A stretch of DNA of 64,000 bases, from NCBI RefSeq assembly GCF_900115135.1, contig NZ_FOVK01000010.1, forward strand, positions 1 to 64,000. The letters run 5' to 3'. Below are positions 17,051 to 25,300 of this stretch, in pieces. The position numbers were made by a program, and so were the translations under genes. This DNA comes from Proteiniclasticum ruminis (GTDB taxonomy: Bacteria; Bacillota; Clostridia; Clostridiales; Clostridiaceae). How positions within the stretch are numbered: position 1 is the first letter of the stretch; each line of letters starts with the position of its first letter. The notes beneath the pieces were generated by a model. That model searched no databases and was not told the DNA's origin. It was given only the letters and a program-made list of their open reading frames with translations.

Positions 17051-17257
17051 ATGAACACATTAACCATGACATTCCTGACAAAAGAAGGCAAGAAGTGGAA
17101 CTTGAGACTTCCAAAGGTCCGTGAGGATATTTTGGATGAGGAGGTGGAGGCGCTCATGAGTGCCATCATTTCCAAGAATGTTCTCTTTGACGGAGAGAAG
17201 GAGCTGGTGGACATCGAGTCAGCATCCATCAACCGTGAAGAGGAACTCATCGCATAA
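17051..17257 (+). CDS. DUF2922 domain-containing protein
   Basis: 68 residues: NTLTMTFLTKEGKKWNLRLP, then VREDILDEEVEALMSAIISKN and VDIESASINREEELI. It is the usual companion of DUF1659 and probably shares its fold; function unknown. TAGGAGGT lies before the ATG. A strong terminator follows, so this is a two-gene unit. Confidence 0.86.
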   Translation: MNTLTMTFLTKEGKKWNLRLPKVREDILDEEVEALMSAIISKNVLFDGEKELVDIESASINREEELIA

Positions 17258-17264
17258 TTCTGTT

Positions 17265-17309
17265 AAAGGGCTCTTGAATCCGGAAATCCGGATTCAAGAG
17301 CCTTTTTTC
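17265..17309 (+). terminator. Strong terminator after DUF1659-DUF2922
   Basis: A perfect 16-bp stem, GGCTCTTGAATCCGGA / its complement, with a three-base loop and a run of six T. Confidence 0.93.
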
Positions 17310-17418
17310 GTTCATGTCTTTTTCTCCTTTTGTTTACGGAAGAGAAAGATGGAAAGGACGTATCTGTAGTATAATGGAACTATATTTTCGTGATTCTGGA
17401 AAAAAAGGAAGTGAAAAG

Positions 17419-18402
17419 ATGAAGAAAGTTATAGATTTCATCCTGGGATTCATTAAAAAAGTAGGTGCAGACGAGAGCATGGTCTATGCATACAGACTGA
17501 CCTATGGGCTTCTTCTGTCCATTTTTCCATTTCTGATTTTCCTTTTATCCGTGATTGCTTACCTGGGTCTGGATGCGGGATATATTCTTAATCTCATGGA
17601 GAATTCACTGCCCAAAGAGATTTATGAGCTCATCAGCGGTCCGGTGCTGGATCTGGTTCTGGTTCAGAGGGGGAGCCTTCTGACAGCATCGATCTTTGCA
17701 GCGGTTTATACAGCGTCTGGAGGTTTCCGGGCTTTTATGATTGCCATGAACCGGGCCATGGATTTTAAGGAGGACCGCAATATTATAAAGAAGTATGTGG
17801 TATCCTTCCTCTGGGTGGTGCAGCTGGCCTTTGCCATCCTAGTGGCTTTGGTCGGTATTGTTTTTGGCAGAACGATTCTCAACATCATCTCCAGTTATTT
17901 CCCTCATTTTCCCACCGAAGGATTCATAACCCTCATCAGAATACTTCTGCCTGTAGGGCTCATATTGGGGATTCTCATTCTAGCCTATATGTTTATTCCG
18001 GTGAAAAGCATCCGGTTCAGATATGCGTATCCCGGTGCGGTGTTTTCCACACTGGTCTGGATTTTGGCTACTCTGGGATTCCAGTACTACATTAATAATT
18101 TTGCCAATTACTCCAGGTTCTATGGCACTTTAGGTGCGGTCATCGGTCTTCTTCTTTGGCTTCTGCTCACATCCAGCATCATGGTTCTGGGGGCTGAACT
18201 CAATGCGTATCTTATTATATACAGAAAGGTGGAACGGCCTTATCTTCGCAGCATCAGGGACTGGAGACGAGGGAGAATGAACAGGAAACCAGAAAAGAAA
18301 GAGGACGTACATGAATCCGCTCCCTTAAGCAGAACAGAAGGGAAATTTCAGAAACTGAAAAATCAGTTGGAGTCTTCAGAAGAGAGTGAAGCCAATGACT
18401 GA
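17419..18402 (+). CDS. YihY/BrkB-family inner membrane protein
   Basis: 327 residues with about six transmembrane segments and the BrkB/YihY pattern: AYRLTYGLLLSIFPFLIFLLS, TASGGFRAFMIAMNRAMD, IPVKSIRFRYAYPGAVFSTLVW, NNFANYSRFYGTLGAVIGLLLWL and VLGAELNAYL. It was once called ribonuclease BN in error; the real function is unknown, with transport suspected. A charged C-terminal tail (about 275-327) faces the cytoplasm. Start at 17419, where AAAGGAAGTG precedes ATG; upstream in-frame codons have no ribosome site. Confidence 0.9.
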   Translation: MKKVIDFILGFIKKVGADESMVYAYRLTYGLLLSIFPFLIFLLSVIAYLGLDAGYILNLMENSLPKEIYELISGPVLDLVLVQRGSLLTASIFAAVYTASGGFRAFMIAMNRAMDFKEDRNIIKKYVVSFLWVVQLAFAILVALVGIVFGRTILNIISSYFPHFPTEGFITLIRILLPVGLILGILILAYMFIPVKSIRFRYAYPGAVFSTLVWILATLGFQYYINNFANYSRFYGTLGAVIGLLLWLLLTSSIMVLGAELNAYLIIYRKVERPYLRSIRDWRRGRMNRKPEKKEDVHESAPLSRTEGKFQKLKNQLESSEESEAND

Positions 18403-18408
18403 TCCTTG

Positions 18409-18434
18409 GACCCGGGATGCCGGGTCTTTTTTAT
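18409..18434 (+). terminator. Terminator after the BrkB gene
   Basis: GACCCGG / CCGGGTC stem followed by six T. Confidence 0.85.
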
Positions 18435-18569
18435 TGGAGTTTTCCATGGAACGCTCTACGATGCTCATGGGTTTATGAACTTTTTGAGAATAATTTTCCG
18501 CTATGGAGAGAGAATGCTACTTTCATGAACTTTGAAACGATATAATGATAGAAATGAAAGGTGGGAGAA

Positions 18570-18944
18570 ATGATGATTCTAGGTTCTGGTGTCGATATTA
18601 TTGAGATTGAGCGGGTAGCGAAGACCTTCTCCACAAGAAAGAAAAAAGAACGTGTCTTTACGTCGAAGGAGATCGAGCGCATTGGTGAGCTCAATAAAGC
18701 AAGTCTAGCTGGATGTTTTGCAGCAAAAGAAGCCTGTTCTAAAGCTTTAGGCACAGGAATCAGAGGCATTTCTTTTGTGGAGATGGAAGTTCTGAAAGAT
18801 GAGCTCGGAAAACCGTATTTCAATATGGAGCTTCTATCTCCACACCTGAAGAGAGTGTATGGAGATAAAAAAATGGCAGTACATCTTTCTTTGTCCCATG
18901 ACAAGGAAAGAGCCATTGCCATGGTCATTATTGAGGAGGTCTGA
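18570..18944 (+). CDS. acpS: Holo-[acyl-carrier-protein] synthase
   Basis: Transfers 4'-phosphopantetheine from CoA to the serine of acyl carrier protein, activating it for fatty acid synthesis. The 124-residue protein has the magnesium-binding SGVDIIEIERV near the start and CFAAKEACSKALGTGI, where the Glu and Lys bind metal and CoA, and ends in the typical LSLSHDKERAIAMVII. Length fits the family. GGTGGGAG lies before ATG 18570 (a second ATG follows at once). It precedes nnr and alr, the usual acpS-nnr-alr order of Firmicutes. Confidence 0.95.
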   Translation: MMILGSGVDIIEIERVAKTFSTRKKKERVFTSKEIERIGELNKASLAGCFAAKEACSKALGTGIRGISFVEMEVLKDELGKPYFNMELLSPHLKRVYGDKKMAVHLSLSHDKERAIAMVIIEEV

Positions 18945-18948
18945 ACAT

Positions 18949-20493
18949 ATGGAGATTATGGATGTCAAAACCTTACGGTCCATGGATGAGAGAGCCATCA
19001 CAGAATATGGGATACCGGGAATCCTCCTCATGGAGGCAGCAGCCTCTTCTTTACTGCGCCATATCAATCCTTCTTTGTCCTATGCGGTGATCCTATGCGG
19101 GCGCGGAAATAATGGTGGCGATGGCATTGCTCTAGCCATTAAACTGTTTCAGATGGGCAAAGAGGTGGATCTTTATCTTCTGGATGATGCGGATAAAATC
19201 AATGGAGATGCATCTGTATTTTATCAGATGGCACAGAACATGGAAATCCCAATGACGATACTCAAGGAAGAGGAGGACCTTTGGAGTTTTCAGGAGGCCC
19301 TTGGTGATGCGGATCTTATTGTGGATGCAGTATACGGCACAGGGTTTCACGGAGAAATGCCTCCCTTCCTAGGCCTTGTCATTGACATGGTCAATGAGTA
19401 TCAGGAGAAAGTCATGGCGGTGGATGTTCCGTCAGGCCTACTGCCTGATCAAGGGACTCCTTCTCCTTATACGGTTCAAGCAAACAGAACTGTGACTTTT
19501 GAAGCATATAAGAAAGGTTTTTTTTCCTATGAGGCCATGCCATATCTTGGAGAGGTCCTTTTAGAATCTGTGGGTATACCAAAGAAGCTGAAAGCTGAAA
19601 TGACACAGTCCACATATTTTGTTACGGAAGAAACTGCATGTGCTCTTCTTCCCAGAAGAATAATTACCGGTCATAAGAACACCTACGGAAGAGTCCTTGC
19701 AGTGGCTGGATCACAAGGCTTCACGGGTGCGGCCATGCTGAGTGTGGATGCTGCGGTTTCCTCAGGCTCCGGATTAGTGGTCCTTACTTCCTTTGATGAA
19801 ACCTTAGGAATCCTTGTACCGCGGCTCACGGAAGTTATGAGCCTTCCTCTGGAAAAACTGGAAAGTGGGGTGCGCAGTGCCCAGGCGGTAGCCTTTGGAC
19901 CAGGTCTTGGACAGCATCGGGATGTGTACAAAATGCTCTTAAGGACGGTAAAAACACTTCAGGAAGAAAAAGAAAGCCGAAAAACACTGGTGCTGGACGC
20001 CGATGGCCTTCGGGCGATGGTGGGAAAATGTGATCTTTTTGAAGAGATGTCTTTTCCTGTGATCATTACGCCTCATCCAGGAGAGATGTCCATTCTTTCC
20101 GGTGTTTCCAAAGAAGAGCTGGAGAAAAACAGGCTGGAAACTGCGGTATCCTTTGCGAAAAAACATGGGGTTGTGGTGGTGCTGAAGGGATATTATACCG
20201 TAGTCACCGATGGGGAAAGGACCTATGTGAACTCCACAGGGTCTTCGGCCATGGCCCAAGGGGGAATGGGAGATGTGCTTACAGGCATCATCGCTTCCTT
20301 TGCAGGTCAAGGGCTTCATCCCCTTGATGCAGCCGTCCTTGGGGTATATATCCATGGGGCCATCGGGGATGAGCTGTCGCAAACGAGATATACAGTGAAA
20401 CCCAGCGAAGTGGTGGAGAACATACCCAAGTATCTGAAAAAGCTGTTGGATAAAACCATTGTCAGAGAAAGGGTATCCAAAGCTGATGTGTAA
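18949..20493 (+). CDS. nnr: Bifunctional NAD(P)H-hydrate epimerase / ADP-dependent dehydratase
   Basis: Repairs hydrated NAD(P)H. In the 514 residues the N-terminal NnrE domain (about 1-215) has SMDERAITEYGIPGILLMEAA, CGRGNNGGDGIALA and VDAVYGTGFHGE, and epimerises the R hydrate. The C-terminal NnrD domain (about 225-500) is ribokinase-like, with HKNTYGRVLAVAGS, FGPGLGQ, DADGL, ITPHPGEM and the catalytic block SSAMAQGGMGDVLTG. GAGGAGGT lies eight bases before ATG 18949, overlapping the end of acpS. Confidence 0.95.
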   Translation: MEIMDVKTLRSMDERAITEYGIPGILLMEAAASSLLRHINPSLSYAVILCGRGNNGGDGIALAIKLFQMGKEVDLYLLDDADKINGDASVFYQMAQNMEIPMTILKEEEDLWSFQEALGDADLIVDAVYGTGFHGEMPPFLGLVIDMVNEYQEKVMAVDVPSGLLPDQGTPSPYTVQANRTVTFEAYKKGFFSYEAMPYLGEVLLESVGIPKKLKAEMTQSTYFVTEETACALLPRRIITGHKNTYGRVLAVAGSQGFTGAAMLSVDAAVSSGSGLVVLTSFDETLGILVPRLTEVMSLPLEKLESGVRSAQAVAFGPGLGQHRDVYKMLLRTVKTLQEEKESRKTLVLDADGLRAMVGKCDLFEEMSFPVIITPHPGEMSILSGVSKEELEKNRLETAVSFAKKHGVVVVLKGYYTVVTDGERTYVNSTGSSAMAQGGMGDVLTGIIASFAGQGLHPLDAAVLGVYIHGAIGDELSQTRYTVKPSEVVENIPKYLKKLLDKTIVRERVSKADV

Positions 20494-20608
20494 AATATCC
20501 GCAGAAATGGATGAAACATCATTGAGACCTATGATAAGATAGAAGATGGATTTATTTTTAGGTGGAAGTGGAACTTCCGCTTACATCACAGGGAGGATAC
20601 TGAGCTTG

Positions 20609-21775
20609 ATGTTTACCGAAAAGCTGCGTCCAGTATGGGCGGAAATCAATCTGGATCATTTGGCATATAATGTAAGAAATATAAAAAAACTTGTTGGAAA
20701 CAGCCGTCTTATTGCCATTGTGAAAGCGGATGCTTATGGGCATGGTGCAGTAGAGGTGGCAAAAACCATGCTGGACAATGGAGCGGATGCTTTTGGTGTC
20801 GCCATCGCAGGAGAAGCTCTAGCTCTCAGGAAAAGCGGAATCAGCGAAGACATCATTGTGATGAGCTATACACCCCCTGTTTTTTATGAGGAGGCAGTCA
20901 AAGAAGACTTGACACTTCATATGGTAAATTATGACGATGCGGTGATTCTTCATGAGGAGGCACTGAGGCAGGGGAAAAAAGCAAAGGTGCTGATTTCTCT
21001 TGATACAGGTATTGGACGTCTTGGTTATTCTCCAGAGAAGGATGGAACGGATGAAATCATAAAAATCAGCCAGTTGGAAGGTCTTTTCATGGACAGCATC
21101 TACACGCATTTTGCGGCTTCCGATGAAGAGGATAAGAGCCTTACGTACAGACAGCTTGAAAAGTACAATAGAGCCATGGAAGAACTTCGAGAGCAAGGAG
21201 TTCATTTTTTGCATGAACATGTGGCCAACAGTGCGGCCATCGTCGACCTTAAGGAGACGTATCTTGAAAGTGTCCGTCCAGGGATCATTCTTTATGGATA
21301 TCATCCTTCCCATGAGGTAAGAAAAGAAAATCTATCCCTGAAACCGGTCATGAGCCTCAAAGGAACCATTGCGCAGCTGAAGACGGTGCCCAGAGGAACA
21401 GGGATCAGTTACGGACACCGCTTTGTAACAGAGCGGGAAGAAACAAAGATTGCAACCATTCCCATTGGATATGCGGATGGCTATTTCAGAAATCTTTCTG
21501 GCAAAGCGAAAGTCATTGTGCATGGTGTACTCTGTCCCCAGGTGGGGTCTGTCTGCATGGATCATATCATGGTGGACGTGACCGAAGTTCCGGATGTGAA
21601 GCGTCTGGATACTGTAACGCTCATGGGAGAAGAAGGCAGTGTGGTCTTTAATGCCGATGATATGGCAAGGATTCTTGGTACCATTAATTATGAGATTACT
21701 TGTGCTGTTTCAAAAAGAGTACCCAGGGTCTACCTCAGTGAGGGGAAAGAGATTCAAAGTAAAGTTTATGTGTAG
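20609..21775 (+). CDS. alr: Alanine racemase
   Basis: PLP-dependent racemase making D-alanine for peptidoglycan. In the 388 residues the PLP lysine is K39 in VKADAYGHG and the second catalytic base is Y268 in SYGHRF. RPVWAEINLDHLAYN, DTGIGRLG, HVANSAA and GSVCMDHIMVDVT are conserved family blocks. The start is uncertain: ATG 20609 fits the family length, with GGGAGG 12 bases upstream; the adjacent TTG 20606 has better spacing, and the frame is open back to an ATG at 20546. It likely continues the acpS-nnr unit. Confidence 0.95.
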   Translation: MFTEKLRPVWAEINLDHLAYNVRNIKKLVGNSRLIAIVKADAYGHGAVEVAKTMLDNGADAFGVAIAGEALALRKSGISEDIIVMSYTPPVFYEEAVKEDLTLHMVNYDDAVILHEEALRQGKKAKVLISLDTGIGRLGYSPEKDGTDEIIKISQLEGLFMDSIYTHFAASDEEDKSLTYRQLEKYNRAMEELREQGVHFLHEHVANSAAIVDLKETYLESVRPGIILYGYHPSHEVRKENLSLKPVMSLKGTIAQLKTVPRGTGISYGHRFVTEREETKIATIPIGYADGYFRNLSGKAKVIVHGVLCPQVGSVCMDHIMVDVTEVPDVKRLDTVTLMGEEGSVVFNADDMARILGTINYEITCAVSKRVPRVYLSEGKEIQSKVYV

Positions 21776-21783
21776 GAGAACGT

Positions 21784-22656
21784 ATGAAAAAATCTAAAGA
21801 ATATATTCTTATAACCATTGGAGCTCTTCTGGTGGCGGTGGCCATCCAGCTCTTTTTTGTTCCGAACCAAATCGCCCCAGGAGGGGTGTCCGGTATCGGT
21901 CTGATACTGAACTCCATTTTCCCGGGCGTCTCTGTATCCACCTACGTCATTGTGCTTAATGGCATTCTTTTTCTTCTTGCCTTTAAACTGCTGGGGGGAG
22001 GATTCGGTTTCAAAACCCTCTATGCCAGTTTTTCTCTGTCGGGTATCATGTGGGTCATTGAGAATGTCATCCGACCCGAAAAGGTCACAGGGGATCTGAT
22101 GCTTGCAACGCTCCTCGGGATTCTTCTTCTGGGCACAGGACTTGGCATGGTCTTCAATCAGGATGCTTCCACGGGTGGGACGGATATCATTGCAAAAATA
22201 CTGAACAAATATACAAATCTTTCCATGGGCGTCTCCATGACCATCATCGATCTACTGGTGGTGGTTCTCGTGGCAGCGTTTTTTGGGATTGAACGGGGAC
22301 TCTATGCAGGTCTTGCCACTTTCCTCAATGGGGTGGTCATCGACAGAGTCGTTGGCGGATTCAATGAGAAGAAACAGGTCTTCATCATCACCAGAAACAA
22401 AGAAGAAGTGAAGTCCTATGTGGTGGATGTTCTGGAAAGAGGAGCCACCATCTTCACCGGAGAGGGTGCCTACTCTGGAGAAGGCAATTATGTGATCTAT
22501 ACAGTGCTCTCTACGAAAGAGTTCGTTAATCTAAAGACGTTTCTCAGGGAGTTCTATCCGGATGCCTTTGTCACCGTCACAAGCACCACGGAAGTTCTGG
22601 GGCAGGGATTTTCACTGCCAAAGAGAAAACCTGAGAAGAAGGGAGTTATGGGATGA
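21784..22656 (+). CDS. YitT-family membrane protein (first of a tandem pair)
   Basis: 290 residues: about five or six membrane segments (about 1-190, including VAIQLFFVPNQIAPGGVSGIG and GTGLGMVFNQDASTGGTDIIAKIL) followed by a cytoplasmic DUF2179 domain (about 205-280, KKQVFIITRNKEEVKSYV, ATIFTGEGAYSGE). The family is widespread in Firmicutes; transport is suspected and the substrate is unknown. It starts 8 bp after alr, so may be read with it, and overlaps the second copy by 4 bp. Confidence 0.9.
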   Translation: MKKSKEYILITIGALLVAVAIQLFFVPNQIAPGGVSGIGLILNSIFPGVSVSTYVIVLNGILFLLAFKLLGGGFGFKTLYASFSLSGIMWVIENVIRPEKVTGDLMLATLLGILLLGTGLGMVFNQDASTGGTDIIAKILNKYTNLSMGVSMTIIDLLVVVLVAAFFGIERGLYAGLATFLNGVVIDRVVGGFNEKKQVFIITRNKEEVKSYVVDVLERGATIFTGEGAYSGEGNYVIYTVLSTKEFVNLKTFLREFYPDAFVTVTSTTEVLGQGFSLPKRKPEKKGVMG

Positions 22657-23516
22657 AAAGAATAGTCAAAGATTTTAGCGTAAAAGACTTTATCATGATC
22701 ACCATCGGTATTTTTCTGGTGGCTTTTGGCCTGGAGTATTTCCATATTCCAAACAACATTGCTGCCGGAGGAGTCTCGGGTCTTGCCATCATCATCAACA
22801 GCTTTCTGAGTATGATTCCTGTGGGAGCCATCATTTTAGTGCTGAATGTGATTCTGTTTGCAGTGGCTTTTGTCACCGTGGGCGGTGGATTCGGTGCTAA
22901 AACCCTGTATGCTTCTTTTGGACTGTCTGTAATCATGTGGGTGATGGAAACATTTTTTACTCCTGGCGTCCTTACAGAAGACTTGTTTATCAATGCGGCT
23001 GTAGGAACCTTTGTCATCGGCATTGGTATGGCCATGGTGTTCAACTATGGCGCGTCCACAGGCGGCACAGATATTCTGGCAAAGATTCTTCATAAGTACA
23101 TCCACATGGACATCGGAAAAGCGCTCCTTGTGGTGGACTTTATCATAGGACTTGCAAGTATTGCCACCTTTGGCATCACTGCAGGACTCTATGCGCTTCT
23201 TGCCATTGTCATCAACGGAAATTTGATTGACCGGCTGATCCTGGGATTCAACACCTCTAAGGAGCTGATGATCATCAGCAAGAAAGAACAGGAGATCATC
23301 AAGTTCATCATCGAGGAGCTGGATAAATCCTGTACGGTGCTCAATGGATATGGCGGGTATACCTCAGAGGACATTCAGGTGCTTTATGTAATTTTAAGCA
23401 GAAGAGAATATATTAGACTTAGAGGTTTCATCAAGGAAATTGATCCAAGGGCCTTCATCTCCGTCAATGAAGTCCACGAAGTGCTCGGTGAGGGCTTTAT
23501 TGATATCAAACTCTAA
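22653..23516 (+). CDS. YitT-family membrane protein (second of a tandem pair)
   Basis: 287 residues with the same layout as its upstream neighbour: LEYFHIPNNIAAGGVSGLA, FGAKTLYASFGLSVIMWVME, GMAMVFNYGASTGGTDILAKIL, then a DUF2179 domain (KELMIISKKEQEIIKFII, CTVLNGYGGYTSED). The two are clear paralogues that have diverged considerably, so an old duplication. The ATGA overlap implies balanced expression, possibly as two halves of one complex (inference). Confidence 0.9.
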   Translation: MKRIVKDFSVKDFIMITIGIFLVAFGLEYFHIPNNIAAGGVSGLAIIINSFLSMIPVGAIILVLNVILFAVAFVTVGGGFGAKTLYASFGLSVIMWVMETFFTPGVLTEDLFINAAVGTFVIGIGMAMVFNYGASTGGTDILAKILHKYIHMDIGKALLVVDFIIGLASIATFGITAGLYALLAIVINGNLIDRLILGFNTSKELMIISKKEQEIIKFIIEELDKSCTVLNGYGGYTSEDIQVLYVILSRREYIRLRGFIKEIDPRAFISVNEVHEVLGEGFIDIKL

Positions 23517-23559
23517 GAGGCTCAAGTGATAGCATGCACCTATGCTTCTTCATAAAATC

Positions 23560-23622
23560 TTCACATGGTTATGACATAATGTATAATCGTGAAGACGTGA
23601 ATCACTTCAGCACCAGCTGAAG
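23560..23622 (+). promoter_or_regulatory. ftsE promoter and leader hairpin
   Basis: TTCACA (23560-23565), 16-nt spacer, TATAAT (23582-23587). In the leader, CTTCAGC-ACCA-GCTGAAG (23605-23622) forms a compact hairpin without a T run, so it is not a plain terminator. Confidence 0.6.
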
Positions 23623-23695
23623 TCAGATGTGCTGATGGACAGCATAGTGAAGGGGAAGCTTCATTATGCAAAAAAGAAACTTTGGGAGATGTAAA

Positions 23696-24388
23696 ATGAT
23701 TGAATTTAAGAATGTAACCAAAAAATATGACAATCATGTAGTAGCATTAAATGACATAAGTATAAAGATTGAGCCCGGCGAGTTTGTGTTTCTCGTGGGT
23801 GCCAGCGGCGCGGGTAAATCCACTTTTATCAAAATGCTTTTGAAAGAGATTGAACCGACCATGGGAGAGGTTGTGGTAGGAACCAAGAGCCTCAGAAATG
23901 TCACAAAGAAGGATATTCCGTACTATAGAAGAAAAATCGGTATGGTGTTTCAGGATTACCGCCTGATTCCTACACTGAATGTATATGAAAATGTGGCTTT
24001 CGCCATGAGAGTCATAGATGCTACCCCCAAAGAAATCAGAAGACGCGTACCTATGGTACTGGCTCTGGTCGGACTTTCCGACAGATCCAAGAGTTTTCCC
24101 AATGAACTGTCCGGTGGAGAGCAGCAGAGAGTATCCCTTGCCAGAGCCATCGCAAATAATCCCACAGTACTCATTGCGGATGAGCCAACGGGAAATCTGG
24201 ACCCTGAAACAGCCAAGGATATCATGAGACTCATCATGGATATCAACAAGGCAGGAACAACAGTACTTATGGCAACCCATGCTAAAGATATTGTAGACTC
24301 CAGCAAGAGAAGAGTAATCGCCTTGGAAAAGGGTAGAATCGTTCGAGACGAAAAGAAGGGCAGGTACGAGTTCAATGCAGAAGTTTAA
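23696..24388 (+). CDS. ftsE: Cell division ATP-binding protein FtsE
   Basis: ABC-type ATPase partner of FtsX that controls peptidoglycan hydrolases during division or elongation. In the 230 residues there are Walker A GASGAGKST, Q-loop MVFQDYRLIP, signature LSGGEQQR and Walker B VLIADEPTGNLDPETA, all intact. The start at ATG 23696 has GGGAGA upstream, and IEFKNVTKKY follows as usual for FtsE. It overlaps ftsX by 14 bp. Confidence 0.95.
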   Translation: MIEFKNVTKKYDNHVVALNDISIKIEPGEFVFLVGASGAGKSTFIKMLLKEIEPTMGEVVVGTKSLRNVTKKDIPYYRRKIGMVFQDYRLIPTLNVYENVAFAMRVIDATPKEIRRRVPMVLALVGLSDRSKSFPNELSGGEQQRVSLARAIANNPTVLIADEPTGNLDPETAKDIMRLIMDINKAGTTVLMATHAKDIVDSSKRRVIALEKGRIVRDEKKGRYEFNAEV

Positions 24389-25259
24389 GATGTTTATCAT
24401 AGATGCGCTGAAGAGTCTTAAAAGAAATAAGACCATCACCTTCGCAAGTATCATTACAGTTGCGGCAACGCTGTTTATTTTTGGTGTCTTTCTGATTGTG
24501 GCTCAGACCATCAATATGGGTGTGGAGTCTGTGGAGTCCAAAGTGGAGATCAAAGCCTATCTTATTGATGAGATCACCACCCAGGAACAGTCGAATATTG
24601 AGACTATTCTTCAAGGTGTTGAAGGGGTCAAAGAGATTACCTATGAGTCCAAAGAGGAAGCGTTTGACAAGTTTAAGGAAAGACTTGGCGAAGACAATGC
24701 CATTCTTGCCGGATTCTCCGAAGACCGGAATCCCCTGCCAAATTCCTTTGTGGTGAGTTTGGAAGAACCTGAGGCGGCCATGCGTGTGGAAGAAGCCCTT
24801 TCTGGGGTGAGAGGCGTGGAAGATGTGGGAAATGAGAGAGAGACGGTGGAAAGAATCATCGGACTAGCGAAGATCATCCGAACCATGGGTGTTGTGATTT
24901 TCATCATCCTTGTGCTGGTATCCCTATTCCTGATCTCCAATACCATCAAGCTGACGGTATATTCCAGACGAAGAGAGATTGGTATCATGAAATTTGTCGG
25001 TGCCACAGACTGGTTTATCAGATGGCCATTCCTTATTGAAGGAATGATCATGGGACTCATTGGGGGCATCATTGCTGTGGGTGTGGTTTTCTTTGCATAC
25101 CAGCTGGTCTATGCAGATATCACGCAGAGTCTTTTTTATGCAGGCCTTGTGAAGCCCAGTGAAGTGCTCAACAGCTTCTCCTGGCAGTTTGGTCTTACCG
25201 GACTTGTCATTGGTGCATTGGGTAGTTTTATTGCACTAAAGAGATTCCTGGATGTATAA
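24375..25259 (+). CDS. ftsX: Cell division protein FtsX (permease-like)
   Basis: Membrane partner of FtsE. 294 residues: first membrane segment at about 23-45 after FIIDALKSLKRNKTITFAS, an extracellular domain (about 48-165) with the FtsX pattern VEIKAYLIDEI ... ITYESKEEAFDKFKERLG ... NPLPNSFVV, then three C-terminal segments with SNTIKLTVYSRRREIGIMKFVGATDWFIRWPFLIEG. In Gram-positives the extracellular loop activates hydrolases such as CwlO or PcsB; none with a PcsB coiled coil lies next door. Confidence 0.95.
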   Translation: MQKFKMFIIDALKSLKRNKTITFASIITVAATLFIFGVFLIVAQTINMGVESVESKVEIKAYLIDEITTQEQSNIETILQGVEGVKEITYESKEEAFDKFKERLGEDNAILAGFSEDRNPLPNSFVVSLEEPEAAMRVEEALSGVRGVEDVGNERETVERIIGLAKIIRTMGVVIFIILVLVSLFLISNTIKLTVYSRRREIGIMKFVGATDWFIRWPFLIEGMIMGLIGGIIAVGVVFFAYQLVYADITQSLFYAGLVKPSEVLNSFSWQFGLTGLVIGALGSFIALKRFLDV

Positions 25260-25300
25260 TTGAATTCTTAGATAAATGTAACGTTTGGAGAGTGATAGCT

